Source: Rudaea sp. (GTDB taxonomy: Bacteria; Pseudomonadota; Gammaproteobacteria; Xanthomonadales; Rhodanobacteraceae). Taken from it: a stretch of 64,000 nucleotides of DNA. Made by a program: the position numbers and the translations under genes. The DNA lies in assembly GCA_031291055.1 (NCBI GenBank), contig JARLJU010000150.1:111863-175862 (forward strand), written 5' to 3'. The stretch's first letter is position 1. Every line of letters begins with the position of its first letter. Below the pieces are notes generated by a model, which made no database searches, was not told the DNA's origin, and worked only from the letters and a program-made list of their open reading frames with translations. Shown here piece by piece: positions 1 through 8,686 of the stretch.

Positions 1-70
1 CATGGCATTGACTCCCGTTGGAATACGGCCGAAGTTTGCGGCCGGCGATGGTGAATGTCGAGATGCGCTG

Positions 71-979
71 TCAGCCGATCCGCTCCAGCGGCATCACGGT
101 CTGCCGCAGCACCGGCACATCGACATAATGATCGATCAGGAGGAAGGCGAACAGCGCCATCAGGTATACAATGGAATAATTAAACACCTGCATCGCAAAG
201 CGTTCGTTCGGCGGATTCAGCAGCACGACTGCGTAGTAGAGGAATCCCGCACCGAGCACGATCGCCCCGCCCAGATAAAACAAGCCGCTCATCCCGGTCA
301 GGTACGGCAATACGGTGACGACCAGCAGCAGCACCGTGTAATAAAGCACATGCCAGCGTGTGTATTCCACGCCATGCGTGACCGGTAACATCGGCACCTC
401 TGCACGCGAGTAGTCGTCGCGGCGGAAGATCGCCAGCGCCCAGAAATGCGGCGGCGTCCACACGAAGATGATCAGGCACAGCAGCAGCGCATAAGGATCC
501 AGGTGGTTGGTGACCGCGGTCCAGCCGAGCACCGGGGGGATTGCGCCGGCGACGCCGCCGATGACGATGTTCTGCGACGTGGCGCGCTTGAGAAAGGCGG
601 TATAGACCACGGCGTAGCCGATCAGGCCAGCGAAGGTGAGCATGGCGGTCAACGGGTTGACGAGTGTCGCCAGCACGATCATCGAGACCACGCCTATCAC
701 ACTGGCAAACACGAATACCTGGCGCGAAGTCAGTTGTCCGGTGGCCAGGGGTCGTTGCGACGTGCGCACCATCAGCTTGTCGATGCGCTGGTCGATCAGC
801 TGATTGAATGCAGCGGCAGACGATGACGCCAGCCAGATGCCCAGGGTACCGAACAGCGCGGCCCGCCACGGCGGCAGGCCGGGTACGGCGAGCAACATGC
901 CGATCACTGCGCAGAACACCAGCAGCGCGACGATGCGCGGCTTGGTGAGTTCAAGGTACTGGCGGGCGATCGCTGGCAT
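71..979 (-). CDS. ctaB: Protoheme IX farnesyltransferase (heme O synthase)
   Basis: It attaches a farnesyl group to heme b to give heme O, the first step towards heme A for the oxidase encoded upstream. The 302-residue product is a polytopic inner-membrane protein of the UbiA prenyltransferase family. The prenyl-diphosphate binding signature is visible near residues 60-80 ([20 protein letters not shown]), and a second Asp-rich loop region follows ([15 protein letters not shown]). Length matches the family (about 290-310). It lies 9 bp after ctaA on the same strand, so the two are probably cotranscribed. An ATG at positions 3-1 on the minus strand, preceded by GGGAG, suggests that another gene of the cluster starts at the window edge; in related clusters this is often a Sco1 gene, but nothing of it is visible here. 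Confidence 0.96.
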   Translation of the reverse strand: MPAIARQYLELTKPRIVALLVFCAVIGMLLAVPGLPPWRAALFGTLGIWLASSSAAAFNQLIDQRIDKLMVRTSQRPLATGQLTSRQVFVFASVIGVVSMIVLATLVNPLTAMLTFAGLIGYAVVYTAFLKRATSQNIVIGGVAGAIPPVLGWTAVTNHLDPYALLLCLIIFVWTPPHFWALAIFRRDDYSRAEVPMLPVTHGVEYTRWHVLYYTVLLLVVTVLPYLTGMSGLFYLGGAIVLGAGFLYYAVVLLNPPNERFAMQVFNYSIVYLMALFAFLLIDHYVDVPVLRQTVMPLERIG

Positions 980-988
980 GCGCGCAGT

Positions 989-2008
989 TTACGGCCTGAT
1001 GTGTTCCGGCGGTACGCGCAACCGCACCAGCAGTGCCAGGAGCACGAACAGCAGGATCGCCGCGCCGCCGTTGTGCGCCGTGGCGACCGGCAGCGGCAGG
1101 CCAAGCACGACGTTGCCGACACCCAGCGCGACTTGCAGCAGCAGGGCAGCGGACAGTGCGACCCCCGGCAGGCGCGTTTCGCGCCGGCGCGAAGCCAGTA
1201 TCGCCAGCCAGAACCCATAGGCAAACACGATCAGCGCACCCAGGCGATGCGCGAGCTGGATCGCCGTGCGTGCCGGGGCATCGAGCACGCCGCCTTCGTA
1301 ATCGACACCGATGCCGCGCCAGAGAACGAACGCGGAATGAAAATCGGTGGGCGGTGTCCATTGGCCCAGGCAGCCCGGAAAATCCGTGCCGCAGGCCAGG
1401 GCGGCGTAGTTGGCGCTGGTCCAGCCGCCGAGCGCGATCTGCGCGCCGAGCAGGACGAGGCCGAGCAAGGTCATTCCGCGCAATGCGGCATTTTCCGCAT
1501 TTCCTGCCGGCACGAGGCTCAGTCGCAGTGCGGTATAGGCGAGCAGCGCAAACAGGGTCATGCCGCCAAGCAGGTGCGCCACCACCACCAGCGGCAGCAG
1601 TTTCAGGGTCACCGTCCACATGCCGAGCGCGGCCTGGAAAAATATGAGTGCGGCGGCTAACCAGGGGACGACGGCCAGACGTCCGAGATCGCGCCGGCGC
1701 CATCCCGCCAGCAGTGCCAGCGCAAATGTCACCAGACCCAGTCCGCCGACCAGGATGCGATGCACCTGCTCGCGCCAGGCCTTGTCCGATTCCACCGGGC
1801 GGTCCGGAAACGCCGCATTGGCGCGGACAATCTCGTGCGTCTGCGTGGGCCAGGTCAGCTTGCCGTAGCACGTCGGCCAGTCCGGACACGACAGGCCGGC
1901 ATTGGACAGACGCACGAACGCGCCAAACACGATCACGAGCAGGGCGAATGCCGTGGCCAGCCAGGCCAGGCGACGCAGACCGGTGAACCGCGCTGCGGAA
2001 AGATTCAT
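989..2008 (-). CDS. ctaA: Heme A synthase (COX15/CtaA family)
   Basis: It oxidises the C8 methyl of heme O to a formyl group, giving heme A for the aa3 oxidase. The 339-residue protein has about eight hydrophobic segments arranged as two similar halves. Conserved histidines that bind heme b in the family are seen in motifs such as QVHRILVG (about residues 80-88), VAHLLGG, and AHRLGALIVF and TAHNGGA in the second half. It starts one base past the end of the Sco-like gene (shared base region at 2008), so translation is probably coupled. It is followed by ctaB, which makes its substrate. Confidence 0.95.
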   Translation of the reverse strand: MNLSAARFTGLRRLAWLATAFALLVIVFGAFVRLSNAGLSCPDWPTCYGKLTWPTQTHEIVRANAAFPDRPVESDKAWREQVHRILVGGLGLVTFALALLAGWRRRDLGRLAVVPWLAAALIFFQAALGMWTVTLKLLPLVVVAHLLGGMTLFALLAYTALRLSLVPAGNAENAALRGMTLLGLVLLGAQIALGGWTSANYAALACGTDFPGCLGQWTPPTDFHSAFVLWRGIGVDYEGGVLDAPARTAIQLAHRLGALIVFAYGFWLAILASRRRETRLPGVALSAALLLQVALGVGNVVLGLPLPVATAHNGGAAILLFVLLALLVRLRVPPEHIRP

Positions 2009-2556
2009 CAGTAAATGACCCGCTGGATGTCGCTGCGCAGACCCTGCGCGGAATAGCCATCCGCAAAATGCAGCATCAGCAAACCACGCGGGTCAACCAG
2101 GGCCAGTGCGAGGGAATCCTCGCCCTTGGCGCGCTCGGCGGCAAATGCGCCGCCATCGTCACGCCCCGCCAGCAGCGGCGCGCGCGCGGCGACATAGTCC
2201 GCCGGCAGCGCGGGGCCGATGTAGGCAAGGCGCAGTCGCTCGGTATTCCTGCCAAGGGTGATGCGCAAGCGCAGGGCCTCGTCGAGGCGTTCACGGCACG
2301 CCGTCGCGCATTGCGCGCCGGGCAATGCAAGCAGCGTCCAGCGGTATTTCGGGTCGTGCCAGGCCAGCGTGCTGCCGTCGCCCAGGGTCACCGTTACCGC
2401 GCCGATATCGCGCGGCGGATCGACGAGAGTGCCGCTGCTGCGCGTCTGCTGCGGATGCCAGCCGGCGGCACCCAGCCACCAGGCAATCGCCAATGGCGCC
2501 GCAAACAAGAGCAGCAGCAGGATCAGGGTCAGGCGGTTTCGATCTCGGGTTTTCAT
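2008..2556 (-). CDS. Membrane-anchored Sco-like thioredoxin-fold protein
   Basis: This 182-residue protein has one N-terminal transmembrane segment (residues 9-29) and a periplasmic domain. I see a C-x3-C pair (C83 and C87, in AQCATACRER) in the place where Sco1/SenC proteins carry their copper-binding cysteines, and the C-terminal part (VDPRGLLMLHFADG) resembles the end of Sco domains. It is much more divergent than true Sco1 and is usually annotated as hypothetical. Position between SURF1 and ctaA supports a role in oxidase assembly, perhaps copper or redox handling. Its ATG overlaps the SURF1 stop by 4 bp (ATGA). The copper role is inference. Confidence 0.75.
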   Translation of the reverse strand: MKTRDRNRLTLILLLLLFAAPLAIAWWLGAAGWHPQQTRSSGTLVDPPRDIGAVTVTLGDGSTLAWHDPKYRWTLLALPGAQCATACRERLDEALRLRITLGRNTERLRLAYIGPALPADYVAARAPLLAGRDDGGAFAAERAKGEDSLALALVDPRGLLMLHFADGYSAQGLRSDIQRVIY

Positions 2557-3290
2557 TTTGTTGCATTATCCACTTTGCGCCAGTGTTTGCCGACGAAGAT
2601 CATCAGCGCGACGATGGCGAAGGCAAACCATTGCAGCGCGTAGGCGCGGTGCCGCTCCGGCGGCATAATGTTCGGCGTCCATGCACGCACGAAACCACTG
2701 TCCGCCTGCGGATCCAGCAGCAGCAGGCGCGGCAGCAGCGGCTTGCCCAGATCGGCCGCAAGCGGCACCTGATCCAGGTAGAGCGTCAATTTCGGCCATG
2801 CCGTCTGCGCCGGCAGCGCATCGCCGCCGACCCGGATGCCGCCGCCCGGAAACGGCGCGTAGATCCCGTTCAGCGCGACCTCTCCTGCCGGCAGCGGCGG
2901 CAGTTCCGGCGACGTGCCCGGCGCATGGCTCCATGCCGTCCAGCCGCGGTCCACGAGCAGCAGGTGATCTTCGCCATCACCGGCAAACACGCCGATCGCG
3001 TGCACGCCAAGCTGGCCTTCATGCATCTGTTCGTCGAGCAGATAACTGCGCCCGGCGAGAAAATGCCCGGAGATGCGCACATGTGGATAATGCTGCATAT
3101 CCGTGATGTTGCGCACACTGTCGAAATCCACCTGCGTTGCCTGCGCTGCCGCGCGAAACGCGGTGAGCAAGCGCTCCTTCTGCCCGGCGCGGTCAAGCTG
3201 CCACAGGCCCAGCGCGATGAACGCCGCCATGCCGGACGCGGTCAGCGCCAGTGCGAACCACGATGGGCGATGCCAGCGCCGCGCTGTCAT
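2553..3290 (-). CDS. SURF1 family cytochrome oxidase assembly protein
   Basis: SURF1 proteins help insert heme A into subunit I of the aa3 oxidase. The 245-residue product has the family architecture: a transmembrane helix near the N terminus (about residues 11-28, ending in GLWQLDRAGQKERLL), a large periplasmic domain with the conserved patterns MQHYPHVRISGHF and LLVDRGWTAW, and a second transmembrane helix near the C terminus (HRAYALQWFAFAIVALMIFV). It overlaps the next gene by 4 bp and lies divergent from the small DUF2909 gene, with only 51 bp between the two starts. Confidence 0.95.
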   Translation of the reverse strand: MTARRWHRPSWFALALTASGMAAFIALGLWQLDRAGQKERLLTAFRAAAQATQVDFDSVRNITDMQHYPHVRISGHFLAGRSYLLDEQMHEGQLGVHAIGVFAGDGEDHLLLVDRGWTAWSHAPGTSPELPPLPAGEVALNGIYAPFPGGGIRVGGDALPAQTAWPKLTLYLDQVPLAADLGKPLLPRLLLLDPQADSGFVRAWTPNIMPPERHRAYALQWFAFAIVALMIFVGKHWRKVDNATK

Positions 3291-3341
3291 CGTTGGCCGG
3301 CGTTATACTTGCGCACGCCTTGCCGCAAGGGAACTTCGCCC

Positions 3342-3551
3342 ATGTTGACCACACTCGCCATCGTCGCGTTTCTGATCTTGATCGTCTACAACCTGGGGGC
3401 AGGCCTGTATTTCATGATGACCGACAAAGGCCAGACCGACCGCACGCTGAAGGCGCTCACGCGCCGCATCGGCCTGTCGGTGCTGCTTATCCTGCTCGTC
3501 ATCCTGGGTATCTGGACCGGCGTGATCAAACCGCACGGTCTCGGGCAATAA
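3342..3551 (+). CDS. Small twin-transmembrane protein (DUF2909)
   Basis: A 69-residue membrane protein with two predicted helices (about residues 3-25 and 45-63) joined by a short charged loop (DKGQTDRTLKALTRR). DUF2909 proteins of this size are typically found between the oxidase subunit III gene and SURF1 on the opposite strand, exactly as here, and are thought to be oxidase-associated, though their function is not known. The ATG at 3342 follows an AAGGGA ribosome site. A TATACT -10 element lies at 3304-3309. The gene is convergent with ctaE; between them at 3552-3620 is a nested inverted repeat (CTGAGG/CCTCAG outside CGGC/GCCG) that may end both transcripts. Confidence 0.9.
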   Translation: MLTTLAIVAFLILIVYNLGAGLYFMMTDKGQTDRTLKALTRRIGLSVLLILLVILGIWTGVIKPHGLGQ

Positions 3552-3620
3552 AAACAGGACTGAGGTCTGAATAAACTAACGAGCCGGCGTTTTTTGCCGT
3601 GCGGCCCTCAGCCCTCGCTC

Positions 3621-4487
3621 TTACAGCACATACACAAACATGAACAGGCCCAGCCACACCACGTCGACGAAGTGCCAGTACCAGGCGACTGCCTCGAACG
3701 CAAAGTGGTGATCCTTGGTGAAGTGCCCTTTGAGGCAACGGAACCAGATCACGGTGAGCATGATCGCGCCCAGGGTCACATGCATGCCGTGGAATCCGGT
3801 CAGCATGAAAAACGTTGATCCGTAGACGCCGCTACCGAGAGTCAGATTCATCTTGGTGTAGGCCTCGATGTACTCGTGGGCCTGGAAATTCAGGAACAGC
3901 GCGCCGAGGATGATCGTGGCGCCCAGCCAGATCAGCAGCTGCGTGCGATGACCGGCACGCAGCGCGTGATGCGCAATCGTGATCGTCACGCCCGAGGACA
4001 GCAGGATCAGGGTGTTCAGCAGCGGCACGCCCCATGCCGGCATGGTCTCGAAGGCACCGCCGATCTGGCCCGGTCCATTGGTCGGCCACACCGGCGCATA
4101 GCCTTTCCACAGGAAGAAATTCGTCAGCGCGCCATCGCCCTCACCGCCGATCCACGGCACCGAAAGATTGCGCGCATAGAACAATGCGCCAAAGAATGCG
4201 GCGAAGAACATCACCTCGGAGAAAATGAACCACATCATGCCCATGCGGAACGAGGTATCGACCTGCTTGTTGTAGGTGCCGGCCAGCGACTCGGCGATCA
4301 CCGTGCGAAACCAGCCGAACATCATCGAAAGCAGGCAGACAATGCCGAGCGCCATGACGTACTTGCCGCCGGCAGTCTCGTTGACCCACATGCCGGCCCC
4401 GCCCACGGTGAAGAAGAGACCGAACGAGCCCAGGATCGGCCAGCGCGTGCCGTGCGGGACGTAGTAGGCGCCTTGTACTTGTGACAT
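3621..4487 (-). CDS. ctaE: Cytochrome c oxidase subunit III
   Basis: Subunit III of the aa3-type heme-copper oxidase, a core membrane subunit that stabilises proton uptake. The 288-residue protein has seven hydrophobic segments and the characteristic patterns FIFSEVMFFAAFFGALF, RTQLLIWLGATI, FLNFQAHEY and FHGMHVTLGAI, ending with the helix AVAWYWHFVDVVWLGLF. It follows ctaG by 19 bp, as in many proteobacteria. Start ATG at 4487 has a GAGGAAT ribosome site just upstream. Confidence 0.97.
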   Translation of the reverse strand: MSQVQGAYYVPHGTRWPILGSFGLFFTVGGAGMWVNETAGGKYVMALGIVCLLSMMFGWFRTVIAESLAGTYNKQVDTSFRMGMMWFIFSEVMFFAAFFGALFYARNLSVPWIGGEGDGALTNFFLWKGYAPVWPTNGPGQIGGAFETMPAWGVPLLNTLILLSSGVTITIAHHALRAGHRTQLLIWLGATIILGALFLNFQAHEYIEAYTKMNLTLGSGVYGSTFFMLTGFHGMHVTLGAIMLTVIWFRCLKGHFTKDHHFAFEAVAWYWHFVDVVWLGLFMFVYVL

Positions 4488-4506
4488 AGCGGTATTCCTC
4501 GAAATT

Positions 4507-5094
4507 CTAGCTTGCCGGTTTTGTTGCAGCCAGTTTCTGGTCAGCCAACCGTTTCGTCGCCAGTTGATTGTTGTAGAAAGTATACGAAAGCGTCAACGTA
4601 TCGATATCACGTGGCAGTTGCGGGTCAACGATGAACTTGACCGGCATGCGGCGCGACTCGCCCGATTTCAGCACTTGCTCGGTAAAGCAGAAACATTCGG
4701 TCTTGTTGAAGTACAACGAAGCCTTGTTCGGCGCGATGCTCGGCACGGCATTGCCGACGATCGCCGTCGGCGCCTGATTGGTCGCATCGAACCAGGCGCT
4801 GCTCAGCACGCCGGGATGCACCCTGATGCTCACCACTTCCGGTGCAAACTGCCATTTCAGCGCACTGTTGACGCTGGCCACGAACTGCACGGTCACCCAG
4901 CGTGTTTCGTCCGGAGCGAACCCGGCAACCTTGCCGGCGCTGTCCGGCGCGTTTTCAACGCGTCCGATGTAGCCATGTTCGCAGGCAATGCGATAAATCG
5001 GCACGCAGGCGAAGCCGAACAGGAACATCGAGGCACAGGCTACCAGCGCGCGCTTGAGAAAGCGGCGATTGCGCTGTGCGGTGTTCATCTCCAT
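4507..5094 (-). CDS. ctaG: Cytochrome c oxidase assembly protein CtaG/Cox11
   Basis: CtaG (Cox11 type) delivers copper to the CuB site in subunit I. The 195-residue protein has one N-terminal transmembrane helix followed by a periplasmic beta domain. The copper ligands are seen in the family motif KTECFCFTEQ, and the first conserved cysteine lies in the transmembrane region (FACVPIYRIACEHGY). Two in-frame ATGs (5094 and 5088, MEMN) are possible starts. The gene lies between the small membrane gene at 5111-5245 and ctaE, the usual order. Confidence 0.96.
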   Translation of the reverse strand: MEMNTAQRNRRFLKRALVACASMFLFGFACVPIYRIACEHGYIGRVENAPDSAGKVAGFAPDETRWVTVQFVASVNSALKWQFAPEVVSIRVHPGVLSSAWFDATNQAPTAIVGNAVPSIAPNKASLYFNKTECFCFTEQVLKSGESRRMPVKFIVDPQLPRDIDTLTLSYTFYNNQLATKRLADQKLAATKPAS

Positions 5095-5110
5095 TGGTGC
5101 CGCATTTCCA

Positions 5111-5245
5111 TCAGTGCCAGATGCCTTGCTTGATGAAAAACAGAACGAAGATCGTCAGTGCGATAGCGGCCATGATCCATACCGTGCGCCGCACCGCGGC
5201 GCGACGCTCGGCTGGATCGAATTTGAGCTGTTGACTGTTGTTCAT
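5111..5245 (-). CDS. Small oxidase-associated membrane protein, 44 residues
   Basis: A short gene of 44 codons plus stop in the gap between ctaD and ctaG. It begins MNNSQQLKFDPAERRAAVRR, then has a single transmembrane helix (about residues 23-38) and a short tail ending KQGIWH. Small membrane genes of this layout occur at this place in many proteobacterial oxidase clusters and are annotated as cytochrome oxidase small assembly proteins. Support is position, strand and a sensible basic-then-hydrophobic layout. No function is shown by sequence alone. Confidence 0.75.
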   Translation of the reverse strand: MNNSQQLKFDPAERRAAVRRTVWIMAAIALTIFVLFFIKQGIWH

Positions 5246-5324
5246 CGTTGAGCGAAGAAACTTTGAAAAGTGCAGCCACGGATGGCCGCTTTGTGATTTT
5301 CTCGATCAGGGGAGAGTGCGCAAG

Positions 5325-6941
5325 TCAATGCGTCACATCGCCGTGCGCCAGATCCTCGTCATGGATTACCGGCGGCGTGGCGAATGTATGGAACGGTGCC
5401 GGCGAAGGCACGGTCCATTCCAGTCCATGCGCACCTTCCCAGGCCTGCGCCTTGGCCTGCGCGCCGTGCTTGAGCGAATGCCACAGGATGAAGAACATCA
5501 TGAACGGCGTCAGGAACATGCCGTAGGCGCCGATCGTGCTGATGAAGTTCCAGTCGGAAAACGCGACGTTGTAGTCGGGAATGCGGCGCGGCATGCCGGC
5601 CAGTCCGAGGAAGTGTTGTGGGAAGAACAGCACGTTGACGAACACGATGCTCCACCAGAAATGCACCTTGGCCCAGGTTTCGTTGTACATGCGGCCGGTC
5701 CATTTCGGCCACCAGTAGTAGATGGCCGCAATGATCGAGAACAGCGCGCCGGTGACCAGCACATAATGGAAATGGGCGACGACGAAATACGTGTCCTGAT
5801 ACTGGAAATCGGCCGGCACGAGAGCCAGCATCAGGCCGGAGAATCCACCGATCGTGAACAGGATGACGAAGGCGATGGCCCACAGCATCGGTGTCTCGAA
5901 ACTCAGCGAGCCTCCCCACATGGTCGAAACCCAGTTGAATACCTTCACTCCGGTCGGCACCGCGATCAGCATGGTCGAGTACATGAAGAACAGCTCGCCA
6001 CCCAGCGGCATGCCGACCGTGAACATGTGGTGGCCCCAGACGATGAACGACAGGAACGCAATCGAGGCGATCGCGTACACCATCGCCTGATAGCCGAACA
6101 GGGGCTTGCGGCTGAAGGTCGGAATGATCTCGCTGATGATGCCGAAGGCCGGCAAAATCATGATGTAGACCTCCGGGTGGCCGAAGAACCAGAAGATGTG
6201 CTGGAACATGACCGGATCGCCACCGCCGGCCGCGTTGAAGAAACTGGTGCCGAAATACTTGTCGGTCAGCAGCATGGTCACCGCGCCCGCCAGCACCGGC
6301 ATCACCGCGATCAGCAGGAAGGCGGTGATCAGCCAGCTCCAGGTGAACAGCGGCATTTTCAGCAGGTCCATGCCCGGGGCGCGCATGTTGAGGATGGTGG
6401 CGATGATGTTGATCGCGCCCATGATCGAGGAAATGCCCATCAGATGGACCGCGAAGACCATGAAGGCAACGCTGTTGCCGCCCTGGATCGCCAGCGGCGG
6501 ATACATCGTCCAGCCGCCGGCCGGGCCACCGCCGGGCATGAACAAGGTCGACAGCAGCAGCAGGAAGGCAAACGGCAGGATCCAGAACGACCAGTTGTTC
6601 ATGCGCGGCAGCGCCATGTCCGGCGCGCCGACTTGCAACGGAATCATCCAGTTCGCCAAGCCAACGAACCCGGGCATGATCGCGCCGAAGATCATCACCA
6701 GCGCATGCAGCGTGGTCATTTGATTGAAGAAATACGGCTGCACGAATTGCAGCCCGGGTTTCATCAGCTCGGTGCGGATGACGCCGGAAAACGCCGCGCC
6801 GATACACGCCATCGTGAACGAGAAAATCAGATACAGCGTGCCGATGTCCTTGTGATTGGTCGAGAACACCCAGCGGTTGAGAAAGCCGTGCGGCTTGTCG
6901 TCGTGATGATCGTCGTGGTGCGCGGCAGCGTGGGTGGCCAT
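5325..6941 (-). CDS. ctaD: Cytochrome c oxidase subunit I (aa3 type)
   Basis: The catalytic subunit holding heme a and the heme a3-CuB centre, reducing oxygen and pumping protons. I place the start at 6941 (MATHAAAHHDDHHDDKPHGF), behind an AAGAGG ribosome site, giving 538 residues; longer in-frame extension has no support. The CuB/tyrosine motif WFFGHPEVYIMILP is at about residues 251-264, the histidine pair is in VWGHHMFTVG, and heme ligands are in VVAHFHYVLV. The GHPEVY form and the NWMIPLQVGAPDMALPRMNN loop are typical of A-type oxidases. The His/Asp-rich N-terminal tail (AAAHHDDHHDDK) could bind metal, but this is speculation. It follows ctaC by 85 bp. Confidence 0.98.
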   Translation of the reverse strand: MATHAAAHHDDHHDDKPHGFLNRWVFSTNHKDIGTLYLIFSFTMACIGAAFSGVIRTELMKPGLQFVQPYFFNQMTTLHALVMIFGAIMPGFVGLANWMIPLQVGAPDMALPRMNNWSFWILPFAFLLLLSTLFMPGGGPAGGWTMYPPLAIQGGNSVAFMVFAVHLMGISSIMGAINIIATILNMRAPGMDLLKMPLFTWSWLITAFLLIAVMPVLAGAVTMLLTDKYFGTSFFNAAGGGDPVMFQHIFWFFGHPEVYIMILPAFGIISEIIPTFSRKPLFGYQAMVYAIASIAFLSFIVWGHHMFTVGMPLGGELFFMYSTMLIAVPTGVKVFNWVSTMWGGSLSFETPMLWAIAFVILFTIGGFSGLMLALVPADFQYQDTYFVVAHFHYVLVTGALFSIIAAIYYWWPKWTGRMYNETWAKVHFWWSIVFVNVLFFPQHFLGLAGMPRRIPDYNVAFSDWNFISTIGAYGMFLTPFMMFFILWHSLKHGAQAKAQAWEGAHGLEWTVPSPAPFHTFATPPVIHDEDLAHGDVTH

Positions 6942-7026
6942 GATGAACCTCTTAATTGTTTTGCGATCGTCCTTGATCGCTGGAATCACGAAGCAGCCAT
7001 CCATGGCTGCACTATTCAATTTGCTT

Positions 7027-7983
7027 CTAGCCGTTGGCCGGCGCGGTTGCTGCCGGAGCCGGCGCCGGAGCCGGCGCCGGCGCGATCGTCGTGGCTGGTG
7101 CGGCCGCCTGGGTCACAGCCGCTTCCTGCTCGTCCAGCCATTTCTGGAAGTCCGCCATCGGCACCGCCTTGACCACGATCGGCATGAAGCCGTGATCCTG
7201 GCCACACAATTCGGCGCACTGGCCGCGGTAGATGCCTGGCTCGTGGATATTCGTCCAGTCGTCGTTGATGATGCCGGGGATGGCATCCTGCTTCCAGCCC
7301 AGTTGCGGCACCCACCAGGCGTGGATCACATCGTCGCCGGTGACGACGAAACGAACCTTGGTATCGGTCGGCAGCACCAGCGGATGATCGACATCGAGCA
7401 GATAGGTCTGTTCGCCACCTTGCTTCACCGCCCAAGGGTCCATGCCGGACTTCAGCTCGCGGGTCTTGTCGCTCAGCGGATCGAGCCGAGAGATGAAATG
7501 CACGTGGTAGGGCTTGTCGCCGACGTTGACGTAGTCGTAACCCCACTTCCACTGATACCCGGTGATCTTCACCGTCATCTGCGAATCTTCGGTGTGGGCC
7601 ATGCTGATCATCACGCGCGTTGCCGGCGTCGCCAGCCCGATCAGGATCAGGATCGGCAGCACGGTCCACACCGCTTCGACCTTGGTGCTGTGGCTCCAGG
7701 TCGCCGGTATGGCGCCCTTGGATTTGCGGAACTTGAACATGGCCACGATCATCACGCCGAACACGATCACGCCGATGACGCAGCACACGTAGAAGCCCCA
7801 CATGTGGATGTCATAGACCTCGCGCGAGGTCTGGGTGACGCCCGGCGTCATGTTCAACTGCCACGGCACCGCCACAGCATGCGCAGCGCCCGCATGCATC
7901 GCCAGCACGGCAGCCGTCAGGGCAGCGCCCAGTGCTCCCGTGAATCCGCCCAGTTTGCTACGCAGTAAGCCGGCACACTTCAT
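7027..7983 (-). CDS. ctaC: Cytochrome c oxidase subunit II (CuA subunit)
   Basis: It accepts electrons from cytochrome c at the CuA centre. The 318-residue protein has a signal peptide (about 1-37), two transmembrane helices (about 62-84 and 104-122) and a periplasmic cupredoxin domain. CuA ligands are seen at H221 (DDVIHAWW), C256 and C260 (GQCAELCGQDHGFMP), H264 and M267. No C-terminal heme c domain is present. The tail from about residue 291 is Ala/Pro-rich (AP repeats) and is encoded by short GGCGCCGGAGCC-type DNA repeats near 7055-7085, which could vary in length. Its ATG overlaps the DUF2244 stop (ATGA), so it is coupled to that gene. Confidence 0.98.
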   Translation of the reverse strand: MKCAGLLRSKLGGFTGALGAALTAAVLAMHAGAAHAVAVPWQLNMTPGVTQTSREVYDIHMWGFYVCCVIGVIVFGVMIVAMFKFRKSKGAIPATWSHSTKVEAVWTVLPILILIGLATPATRVMISMAHTEDSQMTVKITGYQWKWGYDYVNVGDKPYHVHFISRLDPLSDKTRELKSGMDPWAVKQGGEQTYLLDVDHPLVLPTDTKVRFVVTGDDVIHAWWVPQLGWKQDAIPGIINDDWTNIHEPGIYRGQCAELCGQDHGFMPIVVKAVPMADFQKWLDEQEAAVTQAAAPATTIAPAPAPAPAPAATAPANG

Positions 7984-8501
7984 TCGTTGTCACCTTGCTT
8001 CGATATTCCCGATGATCCATCGCGCGCCTGCAAGGGCCGCAGCAGATCGGTCAGCCGTTGCGCCAGAACCCGGCGCTCCGCCTCGTTCAAAAAAGCTCCA
8101 ACTTCCACGTCGCGTCCGTGCGATCCGAGCAGCAGCCGGCTCGGCCAGCCGCGCCGACGGCCAGGCAAAAGCCGCACCCGCACCCAGTATGGATGAAAGT
8201 GCGCAGTCCCGGCACCTGCCGCGACGATCTCCAGTCGCGAGGGCATCAGCGTAATGGTTTCGCCGTTGCCAGATGCGCGCCAGACGCGATTCAAACAGTA
8301 CGCCAGCAGTGCCAGCACCGATACCGCGAACACCGGCGCCAGCACGATTCCACGCCATGCTGCCAGCAACGCAAAGCCGATCGTGGCGATGCTTTGTGCG
8401 ATCAAATACAGCACCAGCCCCGGTCGCGACAGCGACCTGTGCGGCAGCACCAGCACCGACACGGTTTCAATCGACGGCGAGCCTGGAGCTTGTTCGATCA
8501 T
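7980..8501 (-). CDS. DUF2244 family membrane protein
   Basis: A 173-residue protein when started at the ATG at 8501 (MIEQAPGSPS); an upstream ATG at 8543 would add 14 residues. It has two closely spaced transmembrane helices (about residues 30-70) followed by a cytoplasmic domain with the DUF2244 pattern (Y-C-x-N/R region, then WVRVRL and GRDVEVGAFLNEAER). DUF2244 genes are regular neighbours of cta genes; their role is unknown. As first gene of the minus-strand cluster it probably shares the main promoter that lies in the 8502-8686 gap with the divergent putA. Confidence 0.85.
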   Translation of the reverse strand: MIEQAPGSPSIETVSVLVLPHRSLSRPGLVLYLIAQSIATIGFALLAAWRGIVLAPVFAVSVLALLAYCLNRVWRASGNGETITLMPSRLEIVAAGAGTAHFHPYWVRVRLLPGRRRGWPSRLLLGSHGRDVEVGAFLNEAERRVLAQRLTDLLRPLQARDGSSGISKQGDNE

Positions 8502-8593
8502 TGGAAATACAGCACCACAGCCCGCCAATGATAGTGAGCGCATCCATCAGGGGCAAGCGCGCCTTGTGCGCATGAGCGATCGCGCCTGCCGCG

Positions 8594-8630
8594 GCAGCCC
8601 CTGCGTGCGATCGCCGGGGGCTGCTAAACT
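8594..8630 (+). promoter_or_regulatory. Possible putA promoter with inverted repeat
   Basis: A perfect 8-bp inverted repeat (GCAGCCCC at 8594-8601 and GGGGCTGC at 8617-8624, 15-nt loop) ends directly next to a -10-like TAAACT at 8625-8630, 57 bp before the putA start. This is where a proline-responsive regulator could bind. PutA here lacks its own DNA-binding domain, so a separate regulator would be needed. No clear -35 is visible. Inference from sequence only. Confidence 0.35.
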
Positions 8631-8686
8631 ACGCGGCCTTGCGTGCGTTCCGGATATGCCGGCCGCATGAAACCGTGCGAAATCCG

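Noticed and set aside
5238..7172. A 644-codon open frame opposite ctaD
   Set aside because: It is the antisense of ctaD, rich in His/Arg/Asp, a product of GC-rich codon bias; no ribosome site or family match.
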